Under the pieces are notes generated by a model that was given only the letters and a program-made list of their open reading frames with translations, was not told the origin of the DNA and made no database searches. Source: Alphaproteobacteria bacterium (lineage in GTDB: Bacteria; Pseudomonadota; Alphaproteobacteria; Rhodobacterales; Rhodobacteraceae). Taken from it: 64,000 nt of DNA. The DNA is taken from positions 109,868 through 173,867 of the forward strand of contig JAUHVK010000006.1 of NCBI GenBank assembly GCA_030425145.1. Direction: 5' to 3'. The position numbers were made by a program, and so were the translations under genes. Shown here piece by piece: positions 56,455-64,000 of this stretch. Position 1 is the stretch's first letter, and each line of letters begins with the position of its first letter.

Positions 56455-57405
56455 ATGAACCCTTCTTCCCCCGAGATATTGCCCGATACCGAGACGGGCC
56501 ATGCACGCGCCGCAGACATCCTGCGTTCCGGTGGTCTTGTCGCCTTCCCGACCGAAACCGTTTACGGGCTTGGTGCCGATGCCAGCGATGACCGTGCCGT
56601 CGCGCGAATCTACGAGGCCAAGGGCCGGCCCAGTTTCAATCCTCTTATCGTGCATTTCGCCGATCTGGAGACCTTGAAACAGCACGTTCACTGGACACCT
56701 GAAGCCGAGCTTCTGGCGCAAACCTATTGGCCGGGGCCGCTGACCCTCGTGCTGCGCAAGCAGGCGGACAGCCCGATTTCGCCTCTGGTCTCGGCGGGTC
56801 TCGATACGATCGCGGTGCGACTGCCCGCGCATAATTCGGCCCGCGCAGTGCTGCGGGCGGTCGGGCGTGGGGTTGCCGCGCCTTCGGCCAACAGGTCCGG
56901 CCAGATCAGCCCGACACAGGCCGATCACGTTGCCGCCAGCCTGGGCAACCGCGTCGATGCGATTCTCGATGGCCGGGCGTGCGAGGTCGGTGTCGAATCG
57001 ACCATCGTCGGCCTGCTCGACAAGCCCGTTCTGCTGCGCCCCGGCGGTATCACCGAGGAAGACCTCGCGAAAACCCTGGGCCGACACCTTGCCGTGCGCC
57101 ACAAGGCCGAGGCGATCTCGGCCCCCGGTCAGCTCATGTCGCACTATGCGCCCGACGCGCTTGTGCGTCTGAACGCCACCGAATGGGAGCCGGGCGAACT
57201 GCGGCTGGGTTTTGGCGATGTGGACTGCGATCTCAACCTGTCCCCGACCGAGGATCTGGTCGAAGCGGCGGCGAATCTCTTCGACTACCTGCACCGGTTG
57301 GATGCGCGGGGCGGAGGTACGATTGCCGTATCCCCCATCCCGCACGAAGGTCTGGGTATCGCGATCAATGATCGCCTCAGCCGCGCCGCAGCGCCGCGCG
57401 ACTGA
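56455..57405 (+). CDS. L-threonylcarbamoyladenylate synthase (Sua5/YwlC type)
   Basis: A 316-residue two-domain enzyme making threonylcarbamoyl-AMP for the t6A37 modification of tRNAs. The YrdC domain shows GGLVAFPTETVYGLGADA, KGRPSFNPLIVHF, YWPGPLTLVL and the SANRSGQISPT motif; after a linker, the Sua5 C-terminal domain begins near residue 205 (SAPGQLMSHYAPDA). The ATG at 56455 fits the usual N-terminus, though the ribosome-binding site is weak. It is divergent from the acyl-CoA dehydrogenase gene and converges with the Tat-exported MBL hydrolase. Confidence 0.93.
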   Translation: MNPSSPEILPDTETGHARAADILRSGGLVAFPTETVYGLGADASDDRAVARIYEAKGRPSFNPLIVHFADLETLKQHVHWTPEAELLAQTYWPGPLTLVLRKQADSPISPLVSAGLDTIAVRLPAHNSARAVLRAVGRGVAAPSANRSGQISPTQADHVAASLGNRVDAILDGRACEVGVESTIVGLLDKPVLLRPGGITEEDLAKTLGRHLAVRHKAEAISAPGQLMSHYAPDALVRLNATEWEPGELRLGFGDVDCDLNLSPTEDLVEAAANLFDYLHRLDARGGGTIAVSPIPHEGLGIAINDRLSRAAAPRD

Positions 57406-57411
57406 TCGTTC

Positions 57412-58380
57412 CTAGTCGAATTTCCAGAGCGCCGGGACAAAGCTGTAGGCATCACCGTCGCGCATGACATGCCCGACACCGGGGAAGGGGAAGTGATACC
57501 CCAGAACCGCCATCCGATCCGTCGCCGCCATGTCCAAGAGCCGCTGGCGGGTTGCCACCGTCTGATCGCCATCCGCATCGAAATTGTTGTACCATTCGGG
57601 ATGCGCAAAGTTGGTGTAGGCGTGGCTCATCGCATCCCCGAGCGCGATCAACTGCTGCCCGCCGCTTTCCACTACCACAGCCATGTGGCCCGGCGTGTGG
57701 CCGGGTGTGTCGATGACCCGTACACCGGGGACCACTTCGAACCCGTCGGACATCAGCTCCCACTCGGCCCCATCGACATTGATCGAGTTCTGCGCACCGA
57801 CGACGAATTGCTGCATCTCGGCAGGTACCTGAGACGCCAGCCCGTCCTGCATCCAATAGGCGTGCTCGGCCTCGCCAAGGTAGTAAGCCGCGTCCGGAAT
57901 GATCGCTTCGTCGAAATCGTCACGGATGCCCCAGATGTGATCCGGGTGCGCGTGGGTGATGACAACATGGGTGATTCCGGACGCGTCGATCCCCGCCGCA
58001 TCCAGATTGGCCCAGAGCCTCCCGGCGGTGTCCATAAACCGGTTGCCAGAACCCACGTCGACCAGAACGGTGTTGTCGCCGATTTCAACAATCAGGTGGT
58101 TGGTGTGTGAGGTGTTGGTCTCGGTCGAGAGGTAGTGCGCGGCCAGAAACGCCTGCACCTCTGCCGGATCGGCATTCACACCCAAACCGTTGGTCGGAAG
58201 GCTCAGATACCCGTCCGACACGATGGTGATCTTGGCCTCGCCCAGCGTAAAGCGGAAATGCCCTGTGTTGCCACCTACGGGTCCCCCCAGTTCGGCAAGG
58301 GCCTGAGCGCCCGGAAGCGCAAAGGCCGGCATCGCGGCGGCGGTTTTCAGGAATGACCGGCGTGTTGGGCGCAATAGCAT
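57412..58380 (-). CDS. Tat-exported MBL-fold metallo-hydrolase
   Basis: A 322-residue periplasmic enzyme. The N-terminus MLLRPTRRSFLKTAAAMPAF is a twin-arginine signal (RRSFLK), so the protein is exported folded, with its zinc. The zinc motif THAHPDHIWG, GHTPGHMAV and ALGDAMSHA follow in order. Related proteins include lactonases and arylsulfatase-like hydrolases; the substrate is unknown. GGAGGAG precedes the ATG at 58380. It is divergent from a TRAP binding protein gene, 269 bases away, suggesting but not proving shared regulation. Confidence 0.9.
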   Translation of the reverse strand: MLLRPTRRSFLKTAAAMPAFALPGAQALAELGGPVGGNTGHFRFTLGEAKITIVSDGYLSLPTNGLGVNADPAEVQAFLAAHYLSTETNTSHTNHLIVEIGDNTVLVDVGSGNRFMDTAGRLWANLDAAGIDASGITHVVITHAHPDHIWGIRDDFDEAIIPDAAYYLGEAEHAYWMQDGLASQVPAEMQQFVVGAQNSINVDGAEWELMSDGFEVVPGVRVIDTPGHTPGHMAVVVESGGQQLIALGDAMSHAYTNFAHPEWYNNFDADGDQTVATRQRLLDMAATDRMAVLGYHFPFPGVGHVMRDGDAYSFVPALWKFD

Positions 58381-58649
58381 GATGTCTCCTCCCAGACATA
58401 AATTCAAATTTGTGAATAACATTAACGCCCGCCGCGCTGCAATTCTGATTTTCGTTCTTTGCGCTACGGGGAAGATTTGGTGCCAATTCCCCCGCACCCA
58501 TGTTTTCGCCAATTCGGCCAATGCGTTCGCAATGCATCGCGGGTGCGGCATTTTGCGAATGATTTGCAACTACCCTGCGGACTGCTTAAATACCGCTTGC
58601 GCTGCACTGCAGCAGCGCTTGGACTTAGCTTCATACAGGAGGCGCGGAC

Positions 58650-59699
58650 ATGACCTTTCTCAAGACAGCCGCTCTCGCCGCCATGCTTGGCATTACCGCA
58701 ACCACAGGAATTGCGCAGGAGGTCACCCTCCGCTTCCAGCACTTCGTCTCGCCCAATTCGGCGAATCCCAAGTATTTCCTCGACCCATGGGTAGAAAAGG
58801 TCGAAACCGAATCCAACGGTCGGATCAAGATCGAGATCTATCCGTTCATGCAGCTCGGCGGCAAAGCCACCGCGCAGTTTGATCTGATCCGCGACGGCGT
58901 GATCGACGGCGGTTGGGTGATCCCCGGATACACGCCGGGCCGCTTCCCCGAAGCCGAAGCGCTGGAACTGCCTTTCATGGTTACCAAAAGCGCCGAGGAA
59001 GCCTCGCGCGCCGCGTGGGAATTCACCCAAGCGCACCTGATGGACGATTTCGCCGACGTGCACCTGATCGCCGCGCACATGCACGGGCCGGGCATCGTAC
59101 ACAAGAAAGGCGCCGCCATCGAAGAACTGAGCGATTTCGCAGGTCTCAAGCTGCGCGGCCCGTCGCGTCCCGCGACCCTGCTGCTCGACAAACTGGGGGC
59201 CGAACCCATCGGTCTGCCGGTGCCGCAATTCCCTGAGGCTCTGTCGAAAGGCGTGGTGGATGGCGGTGTCATCACGTGGGAAATGTCGCCCTCGCTCAAG
59301 CTCGATGAACTGACCGACAGCCACACCGACGTTGCCGGCGACAAATCGCTTTACAACCTCTACTTCATCTGGGCGATGAACAAGGACAGCTACAACGCGC
59401 TGCCGGATGACCTCAAAGCGGTGATCGACGCCAATTCGGGTCTGGAAACCTCGGCCATGGCAGGTCGGGCCCACGAGACGGGCGACCGCGACGGCTTTGT
59501 CCTGATGGAAGACGCCGGAAATGAGATCGCCACTCTGAGCGAAGAGGTCACCGCGCAGATCGTGGCTTTGGGTGATGAGGTCACGCAGGAGTGGATTGCC
59601 GAGATGACCGAACGTGGGTTGGACGGCGCAAAGCTGGTCGAAGATGCCCGTGCGGCGGTTGAGGCGACCCGCGGCACCGCAAGCGGCACAGACGGCTAA
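58650..59699 (+). CDS. TRAP transporter periplasmic substrate-binding protein (DctP family), orphan
   Basis: A 349-residue binding protein with a signal peptide ending GIAQE. The DctP fold is clear: VTLRFQHFVSPNSANPKYFLDPWVEKVE, NGRIKIEIYPFMQLGG, KLRGPSRPATLLLDKLGAEPIGLPVPQFPEAL with the carboxylate-binding arginine (LRGPSR) and GVVDGGVITWEM. No membrane subunits (DctQ, DctM) follow; a terminator stands 21 bases past the stop. The 5' leader contains a hairpin GCGCTGC/GCAGCGC (58599-58618) and a good ribosome-binding site AGGAGG. The ligand is probably an organic acid. Confidence 0.9.
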   Translation: MTFLKTAALAAMLGITATTGIAQEVTLRFQHFVSPNSANPKYFLDPWVEKVETESNGRIKIEIYPFMQLGGKATAQFDLIRDGVIDGGWVIPGYTPGRFPEAEALELPFMVTKSAEEASRAAWEFTQAHLMDDFADVHLIAAHMHGPGIVHKKGAAIEELSDFAGLKLRGPSRPATLLLDKLGAEPIGLPVPQFPEALSKGVVDGGVITWEMSPSLKLDELTDSHTDVAGDKSLYNLYFIWAMNKDSYNALPDDLKAVIDANSGLETSAMAGRAHETGDRDGFVLMEDAGNEIATLSEEVTAQIVALGDEVTQEWIAEMTERGLDGAKLVEDARAAVEATRGTASGTDG

Positions 59700-59719
59700 G
59701 TTACAACACCAAACACACG

Positions 59720-59747
59720 CGACGCGGCATCGATGCCGCGTCGTTTT
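59720..59747 (+). terminator. Terminator after the TRAP binding protein gene
   Basis: A palindromic stem CGACGCGGCAT/ATGCCGCGTCG followed by TTTTT. Confidence 0.92.
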
Positions 59748-59777
59748 TGCGCCGCCGCAAAAACCACCCGCGCAGGC

Positions 59778-59951
59778 TCAGTCCTTCAGGTCCCAGCGTT
59801 TCCAAAGCAAAGACAAGAGCGTTTCGCCACCCAAGGGTGTTGTGCAATCCGCCAACAACACCGGGCCATCGCGCTTGGGCAAGGATGTGTCAGCCTGCGC
59901 GCGCATCTCCAGCACGCGCAACTCTTCAAGGGTCGGGCTGTAGATATCCAT
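59778..59951 (-). CDS. Small conserved-looking protein downstream of rsmD (57 residues)
   Basis: A 57-residue protein beginning MDIYSPTLEELRVLEMRAQ and ending LLSLLWKRWDLKD, with no signal peptide, membrane helix or cysteine pair (one Cys). It starts 12 bases after the rsmD stop in the same direction, so it is likely the last gene of the ferredoxin reductase-rsmD operon. Codon use looks like its neighbours. I do not recognise the family. A GC-rich stretch could give such a frame by chance, but the position and length fit a real small gene. Confidence 0.55.
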   Translation of the reverse strand: MDIYSPTLEELRVLEMRAQADTSLPKRDGPVLLADCTTPLGGETLLSLLWKRWDLKD

Positions 59952-59963
59952 GAATTAACCCTA

Positions 59964-60536
59964 TCACGGATCGGGCATTTCCCCAAATCGCAGCACCGTC
60001 ACATGGGTGTCGCCATAACGCCGCACGTCCAGTCGGGTGAACCCCTCGGGCGCCATCTGCTGCGTGTTTTCCTCCCAGACGATCAGCGCGCCCTCGGCCA
60101 GCCACCCGCCTTTGACAGCAGCCGCCAGTGCCTTCTCCCCCAACCCCTTGCCATAGGGCGGATCGAGAAACACCAACGTGACAGGGGCCGTGTCACATGG
60201 CGGCAGTCTTGTGGCATCCCGTGCGACCACCCGCGCCGTTTCGCAGCGCAACAGTTTGAGGTTGTCCTTGATCAGCGACAGCGCCTTGCGCCCGTCATCG
60301 ACAAAAACAGCCGACACAGCCCCACGCGACAGCGCCTCCAGGCCTAGCGCACCGGTACCCGCAAAGAGGTCGAGCACATGCGCCCCGTCGAACGGATCAC
60401 CGAACCGCCCGCCCGCCAGCATGTTGAACAGGCTTTCCCGCACGCGGTCCGTCGTCGGGCGCAGATGCGCGCCGGGATCGCCCTTTCCCACGCTGGCCAG
60501 CGGTCGCCCGCGCCATGTGCCAGCGATGATCCTCAC
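59964..60536 (-). CDS. rsmD: 16S rRNA (guanine-966-N2)-methyltransferase RsmD
   Basis: A 190-residue SAM-dependent methyltransferase that modifies G966 of 16S rRNA. Canonical texts are RIIAGTWRGRPL, RPTTDRVRESLFNML, VLDLFAGTGALGLEALSRGA and the catalytic VFLDPPYGKGLGEKAL. Length is normal. The start overlaps the stop of the upstream oxidoreductase gene by ATGA. Confidence 0.96.
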   Translation of the reverse strand: MRIIAGTWRGRPLASVGKGDPGAHLRPTTDRVRESLFNMLAGGRFGDPFDGAHVLDLFAGTGALGLEALSRGAVSAVFVDDGRKALSLIKDNLKLLRCETARVVARDATRLPPCDTAPVTLVFLDPPYGKGLGEKALAAAVKGGWLAEGALIVWEENTQQMAPEGFTRLDVRRYGDTHVTVLRFGEMPDP

Positions 60537-61744
60537 GCTTTGAGCAGCGCTTTGAGATTGGTGTCGGGGTCGCGGATCAATTCCGGGTCCGGCGACTTGC
60601 CGCTTTCGATCAACCGTTTGCCCACCATATAGGCGCGCGGATCGTTCATTGCGTCGATGGCAAGCAGCCTGTCGCCAGCATAGTACCAGAACGACACCGA
60701 TCCGTCCTCGCCCTGCCGCGTGACGATCCGGTCATACCCGGTGCTCAGCCCCGCGATCTGAAGCTTCACGTCATACTGGTCCGACCAGAACCACGGCTTG
60801 GCCTCGTAAGGCCGATCCTCACCTAGAATGTTGTCCGCCACACATTCCGCCTGGTCGATGGCATTGCCGACGCTTTCCAGCCGCATCTGCTGCCCGTTCA
60901 TCGGGAACGAGGCACAATCCCCTGCCGCCCAGATATGCGGGTCCGAGGTGCGCCCCAGCGCGTCCGTCGCAATGCCATTGTCGATCCGCACACCTGCCGC
61001 CTCGGCCAGTTGCGTATTCGGGGTGATCCCGACACCAACCAGAACGAAATCCACCTCAAGCGTGCTGCCATCGCTTAACACTGCACCGGCCACGCGACCT
61101 TCAGTGCCGGTCAGGTGATCCAGCCCGACGCCTTCGCGGATATCCACCCCATATCCGCTATGAACATCGCGGAAATAGGCCGAAGTCTCAGGGGCCGCCA
61201 CCCGTTGCAGGATGCGGTCGGCCATCTCGACGAGCGTCACGCTCAGCCCCAGCTTGGCCGCCACCGCAGCCGCCTCCAGCCCGATATAGCCCCCTCCGAC
61301 GATCAGCACCCGCGCACCCTTGGCAAAGCGCGGGGCCATCGCATCCACATCATCCAACCCGCGCACAACCATCACACCGTCGAGATCGCCGCCAATGGCC
61401 GCAGGCAGACGGCGCGGGGTGGAACCGGTGGTCAGCACCAGATCGTCATAGCTCAGCACCTCATCCCCCACGGTCAGTGTCCGCGCGGCAGGATCGATCG
61501 CCGTCACCGGTGCGCCCAGCTTCAGTGTGATGTCCTGTTCCGCATAGAAACTCTCGGGCCTCAGATACAACCGGTCGCGCTCCATCTCGCCCAAGAGATA
61601 CGCCTTCGACAGAGGCGGGCGCTGATAGGGGGGGAAAGGCTCTTCCCCGATCAGTGTGATCTGCCCGTCAAAGCCCTTGGCCCGCAGCCGCGCAACGCAG
61701 GACGCACCCGCTTGACCAGCCCCGACAACAATAACATGACTCAT
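60533..61744 (-). CDS. FAD-dependent ferredoxin/rubredoxin reductase-type oxidoreductase
   Basis: A 403-residue flavoprotein of the type that passes electrons from NAD(P)H to a ferredoxin or rubredoxin. FAD site VIVVGAGQAGASCVARLR, substrate-region text PPYQRPPLSKAYLLG, NADH site LIVGGGYIGLEAAAVAAKLG and the IWAAGDCASFP motif are in order. This reductase class feeds P450s, dioxygenases and AlkB hydroxylases; alkB lies 650 bases away on the same strand but is separated by the peroxiredoxin gene. The ATG at 61744 is divergent from the peroxiredoxin. The pairing with AlkB is inference. Confidence 0.9.
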   Translation of the reverse strand: MSHVIVVGAGQAGASCVARLRAKGFDGQITLIGEEPFPPYQRPPLSKAYLLGEMERDRLYLRPESFYAEQDITLKLGAPVTAIDPAARTLTVGDEVLSYDDLVLTTGSTPRRLPAAIGGDLDGVMVVRGLDDVDAMAPRFAKGARVLIVGGGYIGLEAAAVAAKLGLSVTLVEMADRILQRVAAPETSAYFRDVHSGYGVDIREGVGLDHLTGTEGRVAGAVLSDGSTLEVDFVLVGVGITPNTQLAEAAGVRIDNGIATDALGRTSDPHIWAAGDCASFPMNGQQMRLESVGNAIDQAECVADNILGEDRPYEAKPWFWSDQYDVKLQIAGLSTGYDRIVTRQGEDGSVSFWYYAGDRLLAIDAMNDPRAYMVGKRLIESGKSPDPELIRDPDTNLKALLKA

Positions 61745-61838
61745 CGCCAAACCTTTTTGCAGACTGCCATTGGTCTCGTTCCGCGCGACCCTATATGGCA
61801 GAGCATCGAAAATGCAATTCATCAACGAGGGACTGAAT

Positions 61839-62327
61839 ATGACAATCGCACCGGGTGATACGCTGCCAGAGGCAACATTGGTGAAAATGGGGGCGGAAGG
61901 CCCGGAACAGGTCGCCTTGGCCGAGCACGTCAAAGGCAAGAAAGTTGTTGTCTTCGCGGTGCCGGGCGCGTTCACGCCAACCTGCCATTCCGCTCATGTG
62001 CCAAGCTTCATTCGGACCAAGGATCAATTCGCTGCGAAAGGCGTGGACGAGATCATCTGCGTGTCGGTGAATGATCCGTTTGTCCTGCAGGCCTGGGGCG
62101 AAAGCACAGGCGCGACCGAGGCCGGGATCACCATGCTGGGCGACGCGGAAAGCGCTTTTACCAAGGCCATCGGCATGGATTTTACCGCCCCGCCGGCTGG
62201 ACTGATTGCCCGCTCCAAGCGCTATGCGATGGTTGTCGAGGATGGCAAGGTGACCACCCTGCAGGTCGAAGAAAACCCCGGAGTCTGCGAAGTGTCCGGC
62301 GGCGAGGCGCTTCTCGACACGCTTTGA
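61839..62327 (+). CDS. Peroxiredoxin (Prx5/AhpC-TSA, glutaredoxin type)
   Basis: A 162-residue thiol peroxidase reducing hydrogen and alkyl peroxides. The peroxidatic cysteine is Cys49 in PGAFTPTCHSAHVPSF, and EIICVSVNDPFVLQAWG is the next conserved segment. A cysteine at about residue 150 (PGVCEVSGGEALL) is a possible resolving residue. It belongs to the Prx5 group that is recycled by glutathione or glutaredoxin. The ATG at 61839 is chosen for length; it is divergent from the oxidoreductase gene. Confidence 0.93.
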   Translation: MTIAPGDTLPEATLVKMGAEGPEQVALAEHVKGKKVVVFAVPGAFTPTCHSAHVPSFIRTKDQFAAKGVDEIICVSVNDPFVLQAWGESTGATEAGITMLGDAESAFTKAIGMDFTAPPAGLIARSKRYAMVVEDGKVTTLQVEENPGVCEVSGGEALLDTL

Positions 62328-62334
62328 GATGTGC

Positions 62335-62377
62335 GGCAATCCTTCTAAGGATTGCCGAAAACTCTTCGACGAGTTTT
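62335..62377. repeat. Paired-hairpin intergenic element (copy 5)
   Basis: Stem GGCAATCCTT/AAGGATTGCC (62335-62356) followed by stem AAAACTC-TTCGAC-GAGTTTT (62358-62377). It lies between the convergent peroxiredoxin and alkB genes. Confidence 0.65.
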
Positions 62378-62391
62378 GGCCCGGCGGCGGA

Positions 62392-63543
62392 TTACTCTCC
62401 GTGCCGGGCTTTGTTGTATGCCGACCAATCCTCGATCTCGGGATAGTATTTTGCGCGCCAGTCGTGCACGCGTGGGTTCATGATCGCACGCCATTTGCGC
62501 GGGAAGAGCGCGAAAAGGGTCATCACCGGATAGCCATAGGGCAGCTGAGGCGCCTCGTCCTCGTCATAGGTCTGGAGCAGCGGAAAGCGGCGGTCGGGTT
62601 TGTAGTGGTGATCCGAGTGCCGTTGCAGATTGATCAGAAACCAGTTCGATGCCTTCTGTGATGCGTTCCAGCTATGGCGTGGTTTGACGTGTTCGTATTT
62701 GCCGCCACCGAGGTATTTCCGCGTCAGCCCGTAGTGCTCGACATAGTTCACCAATTCGAGCTGGAAGATCGCGGCGAGTGCTTGCAGCACGAAGATCAGC
62801 ACACCCAGTCCGCCGCCAAGTGCAAAGGCCAATGCAAGCAAAGCTGCCTGGAGCCCCCAGTACCGCCAGAACGGGTTGCTGGCATGCCACCACGGAAGGG
62901 ACTTGCGGGCCAGCATGTCGCGTTCGGCGCGAAACGACGAAACCAGGCTCTGCCTCAGAACACGCGGGTAAAAGCGCCAGAAGCTTTCGTTATAGCGCGC
63001 TGTGACCGGATCGCGCGGCGTGCCGACATGGCGATGGTGCACCAGCAGATGCTCGGAACGGAAATGCCCGTATAGCGCCATGCACATCAGCAGGTCGCCC
63101 AAACCGCGTTCCAGCTTGTTGCGCTGGTGCATCAGCTCGTGTGCGTAGACGATACCGATGCTGCCCGACAGGATGCCCATGCCCACAGTTACAAGATAGA
63201 TTTCCAGCGCATTCAGATGGTCTGCGCGTGGGATGTACCAGATCAGGCCAAAGATCATCAGAAGCTGCAGCGGTGGCCAGATCAGCGTGATCATCCGATG
63301 CCAGTAGAGCGCGCTGTCTTTCGTCTGTGGGTCAAGGTTGCTTGTGTCGAGGCCGAGCGCGGCGTCGAGTGTGGCAAAGACGCCCCATGTGGCGACGATT
63401 GGCACAACCACCCAGACACCCCCGACCAGTGCGCCGGACAAAACGAGAGGGATCATCAGCAATGACAGCCAGAACGGCATCGCCGCCCGGAATGGCAGGT
63501 GGTCCCGAGATGTGTGCAATGTGCTGTCTGACATGGCGGTCAT
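62392..63543 (-). CDS. alkB: Alkane 1-monooxygenase AlkB
   Basis: A 383-residue integral-membrane di-iron hydroxylase that converts medium or long alkanes to 1-alkanols. The histidine clusters are HELMHQ, EHLLVHHRHVG, LQRHSDHHYKP and NYVEHYGL, matching the AlkB pattern with six helices. The rubredoxin electron donor is not adjacent. GAGGAG lies 10 bases before the ATG at 63543 (MTAMSD); a second in-frame ATG nine bases on is the alternative. It is followed by the paired-hairpin element. Confidence 0.95.
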   Translation of the reverse strand: MTAMSDSTLHTSRDHLPFRAAMPFWLSLLMIPLVLSGALVGGVWVVVPIVATWGVFATLDAALGLDTSNLDPQTKDSALYWHRMITLIWPPLQLLMIFGLIWYIPRADHLNALEIYLVTVGMGILSGSIGIVYAHELMHQRNKLERGLGDLLMCMALYGHFRSEHLLVHHRHVGTPRDPVTARYNESFWRFYPRVLRQSLVSSFRAERDMLARKSLPWWHASNPFWRYWGLQAALLALAFALGGGLGVLIFVLQALAAIFQLELVNYVEHYGLTRKYLGGGKYEHVKPRHSWNASQKASNWFLINLQRHSDHHYKPDRRFPLLQTYDEDEAPQLPYGYPVMTLFALFPRKWRAIMNPRVHDWRAKYYPEIEDWSAYNKARHGE

Positions 63544-63610
63544 CGGATTTGAACTCCTCTGACTGATTAACGGCATAACCCATGCCAACCAATACTGACG
63601 TGACGTAGCG

Positions 63611-63878
63611 TTATGAGTCTTTGGTCACCGCAAATGCTTTGCGCATCACTGTCGGAAGGTCGTTCGGATCGAACGCGTCAGGTTCGACAAACATGCCGCG
63701 TGACGGGGCGCGGTCCATCGGGACAAGGGCTGTCTTGACCGTTAGGCGGAGGTGGAAATGCGTGAACGTGTGCCGCGCCTCGATGGGCAGCGTGCGCCAT
63801 TCCGCGCGGATAGGTGGGTGTTCGGCCGGGTCGTCGCCCCAGTCGCTGCCGGGCCAACCCAGCATGCCGCCTAAGAGG
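63611..63878 (-). pseudogene. mutY: 3' fragment of mutY (A/G-specific adenine glycosylase) cut by an insertion sequence
   Basis: The reading LLGGMLGWPGSDWG, WRTLPIEARHTFTHFHLRLTV and DLPTVMRKAFAVTKDS is the C-terminal NUDIX-like domain of MutY, which recognises 8-oxoguanine opposite adenine. Only about 88 residues remain. At 63879, where the protein should continue upstream into the catalytic domain, the sequence changes to insertion-sequence DNA (TGGTCGCGGG...). The rest of the gene, if present, would be beyond the element, outside the window. The fragment cannot make a functional glycosylase. Confidence 0.85.
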
Positions 63879-64000
63879 TGGTCGCGGGAATTCGGACCAG
63901 TTGCTAAGCTCTGGCAACTGACGAAGGACGAACACTCAAGATGGCGACACAGAAACGCTACACATCAGAATTCAAGGCCAAGGTTGCCTTGGAAGCCATA
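63879..64000 (+). mobile_element. Left end of an IS3-family-like insertion sequence (partial)
   Basis: The element appears to begin at TGGTCGCGGG, directly after the broken mutY codon run, and carries a transposase OrfA start 62 bases in. The sub-terminal text GGAATTCGGACCAGTTGC should be its inverted repeat. The right end and the target duplication are outside the window, so the boundary is approximate. Confidence 0.75.
63941..64000 (+). CDS. IS3/IS911-type transposase OrfA, N-terminal start (partial)
   Basis: The first 20 residues begin MATQKRYTSEFKAKVALEAI, the typical start of the helix-turn-helix OrfA subunit (HTH_Tnp_1) of IS3-family elements. The gene runs off the window. It would act with OrfB by programmed frameshifting. 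Confidence 0.85.
   Translation, partial: MATQKRYTSEFKAKVALEAI

Overview
This window looks like chromosomal DNA of an alphaproteobacterium of the family Rhodobacteraceae (Roseobacter group). The evidence is the GC-rich codon use, the serC-serA pair preceded by a serC-type leader, an alphaproteobacterial SOS box (GTTC-N7-GTTC) in front of dnaE2, a DmdC-like acyl-CoA dehydrogenase, and many TGA/ATG-overlapping gene pairs. I see no rRNA, tRNA, CRISPR array or prophage. Most of the window is ordinary core metabolism. One insertion sequence enters at the right edge.

Layout. 1-5.7 kb: the N-terminal part of a copper-exporting P-type ATPase behind a MerR/CueR-type promoter, rlmN, an ArsR-permease pair with its operator, an IalB-like secreted protein and an asparaginase. 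5.6-16.3 kb: serB divergent from serC-serA, a PP2A-like phosphatase, a decayed cydB remnant, uspA with an alanine/Na+ symporter, smpB, sseA with an aromatic/aspartate aminotransferase, and a small monooxygenase. 16.3-25.6 kb: dnaE2 under an SOS box, a phosphopantetheinyl transferase divergent from a glycosyltransferase, a deoxyribose catabolism operon (deoC, small membrane protein, two-domain aldehyde dehydrogenase), and rsfS-rlmH with a possible 18-codon leader ORF. 25.6-38.6 kb: uppP, gltD-GFA-gltB, a hydroxylase/acyltransferase fusion, mtgA, a GST and queG. 38.6-47 kb: a hydantoinase-like protein, msrB-msrA, the operon pyrB-two membrane proteins-pyrC'-plsY, a uracil-DNA glycosylase and moaB. 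47-64 kb: an RND efflux pair, a DsbD-like periplasmic protein, YqgE/AlgH, an MBL hydrolase with an acyl-CoA dehydrogenase, Sua5, a Tat-exported MBL hydrolase divergent from an orphan TRAP binding protein, rsmD with a 57-residue neighbour, a ferredoxin reductase-type enzyme, a peroxiredoxin, alkB, and a mutY 3' fragment cut by an IS3-like element.

The least expected items are: (1) a single-chain fusion of a fatty acid hydroxylase/sterol desaturase domain with an acyltransferase-3 domain; (2) a dihydroorotase homologue that lacks the metal-binding HxH, inside a tight operon with pyrB and two unknown membrane proteins; (3) a family-4-like uracil-DNA glycosylase that appears to have lost its Fe-S cysteines; (4) a dnaE2 that ends before the usual C-terminal OB region; (5) a dispersed family of intergenic paired or multiple hairpins, several next to a conserved TATTTGGAAAA-type motif; and (6) disruption of mutY. 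I found no clear new multi-gene defence or mobile system.
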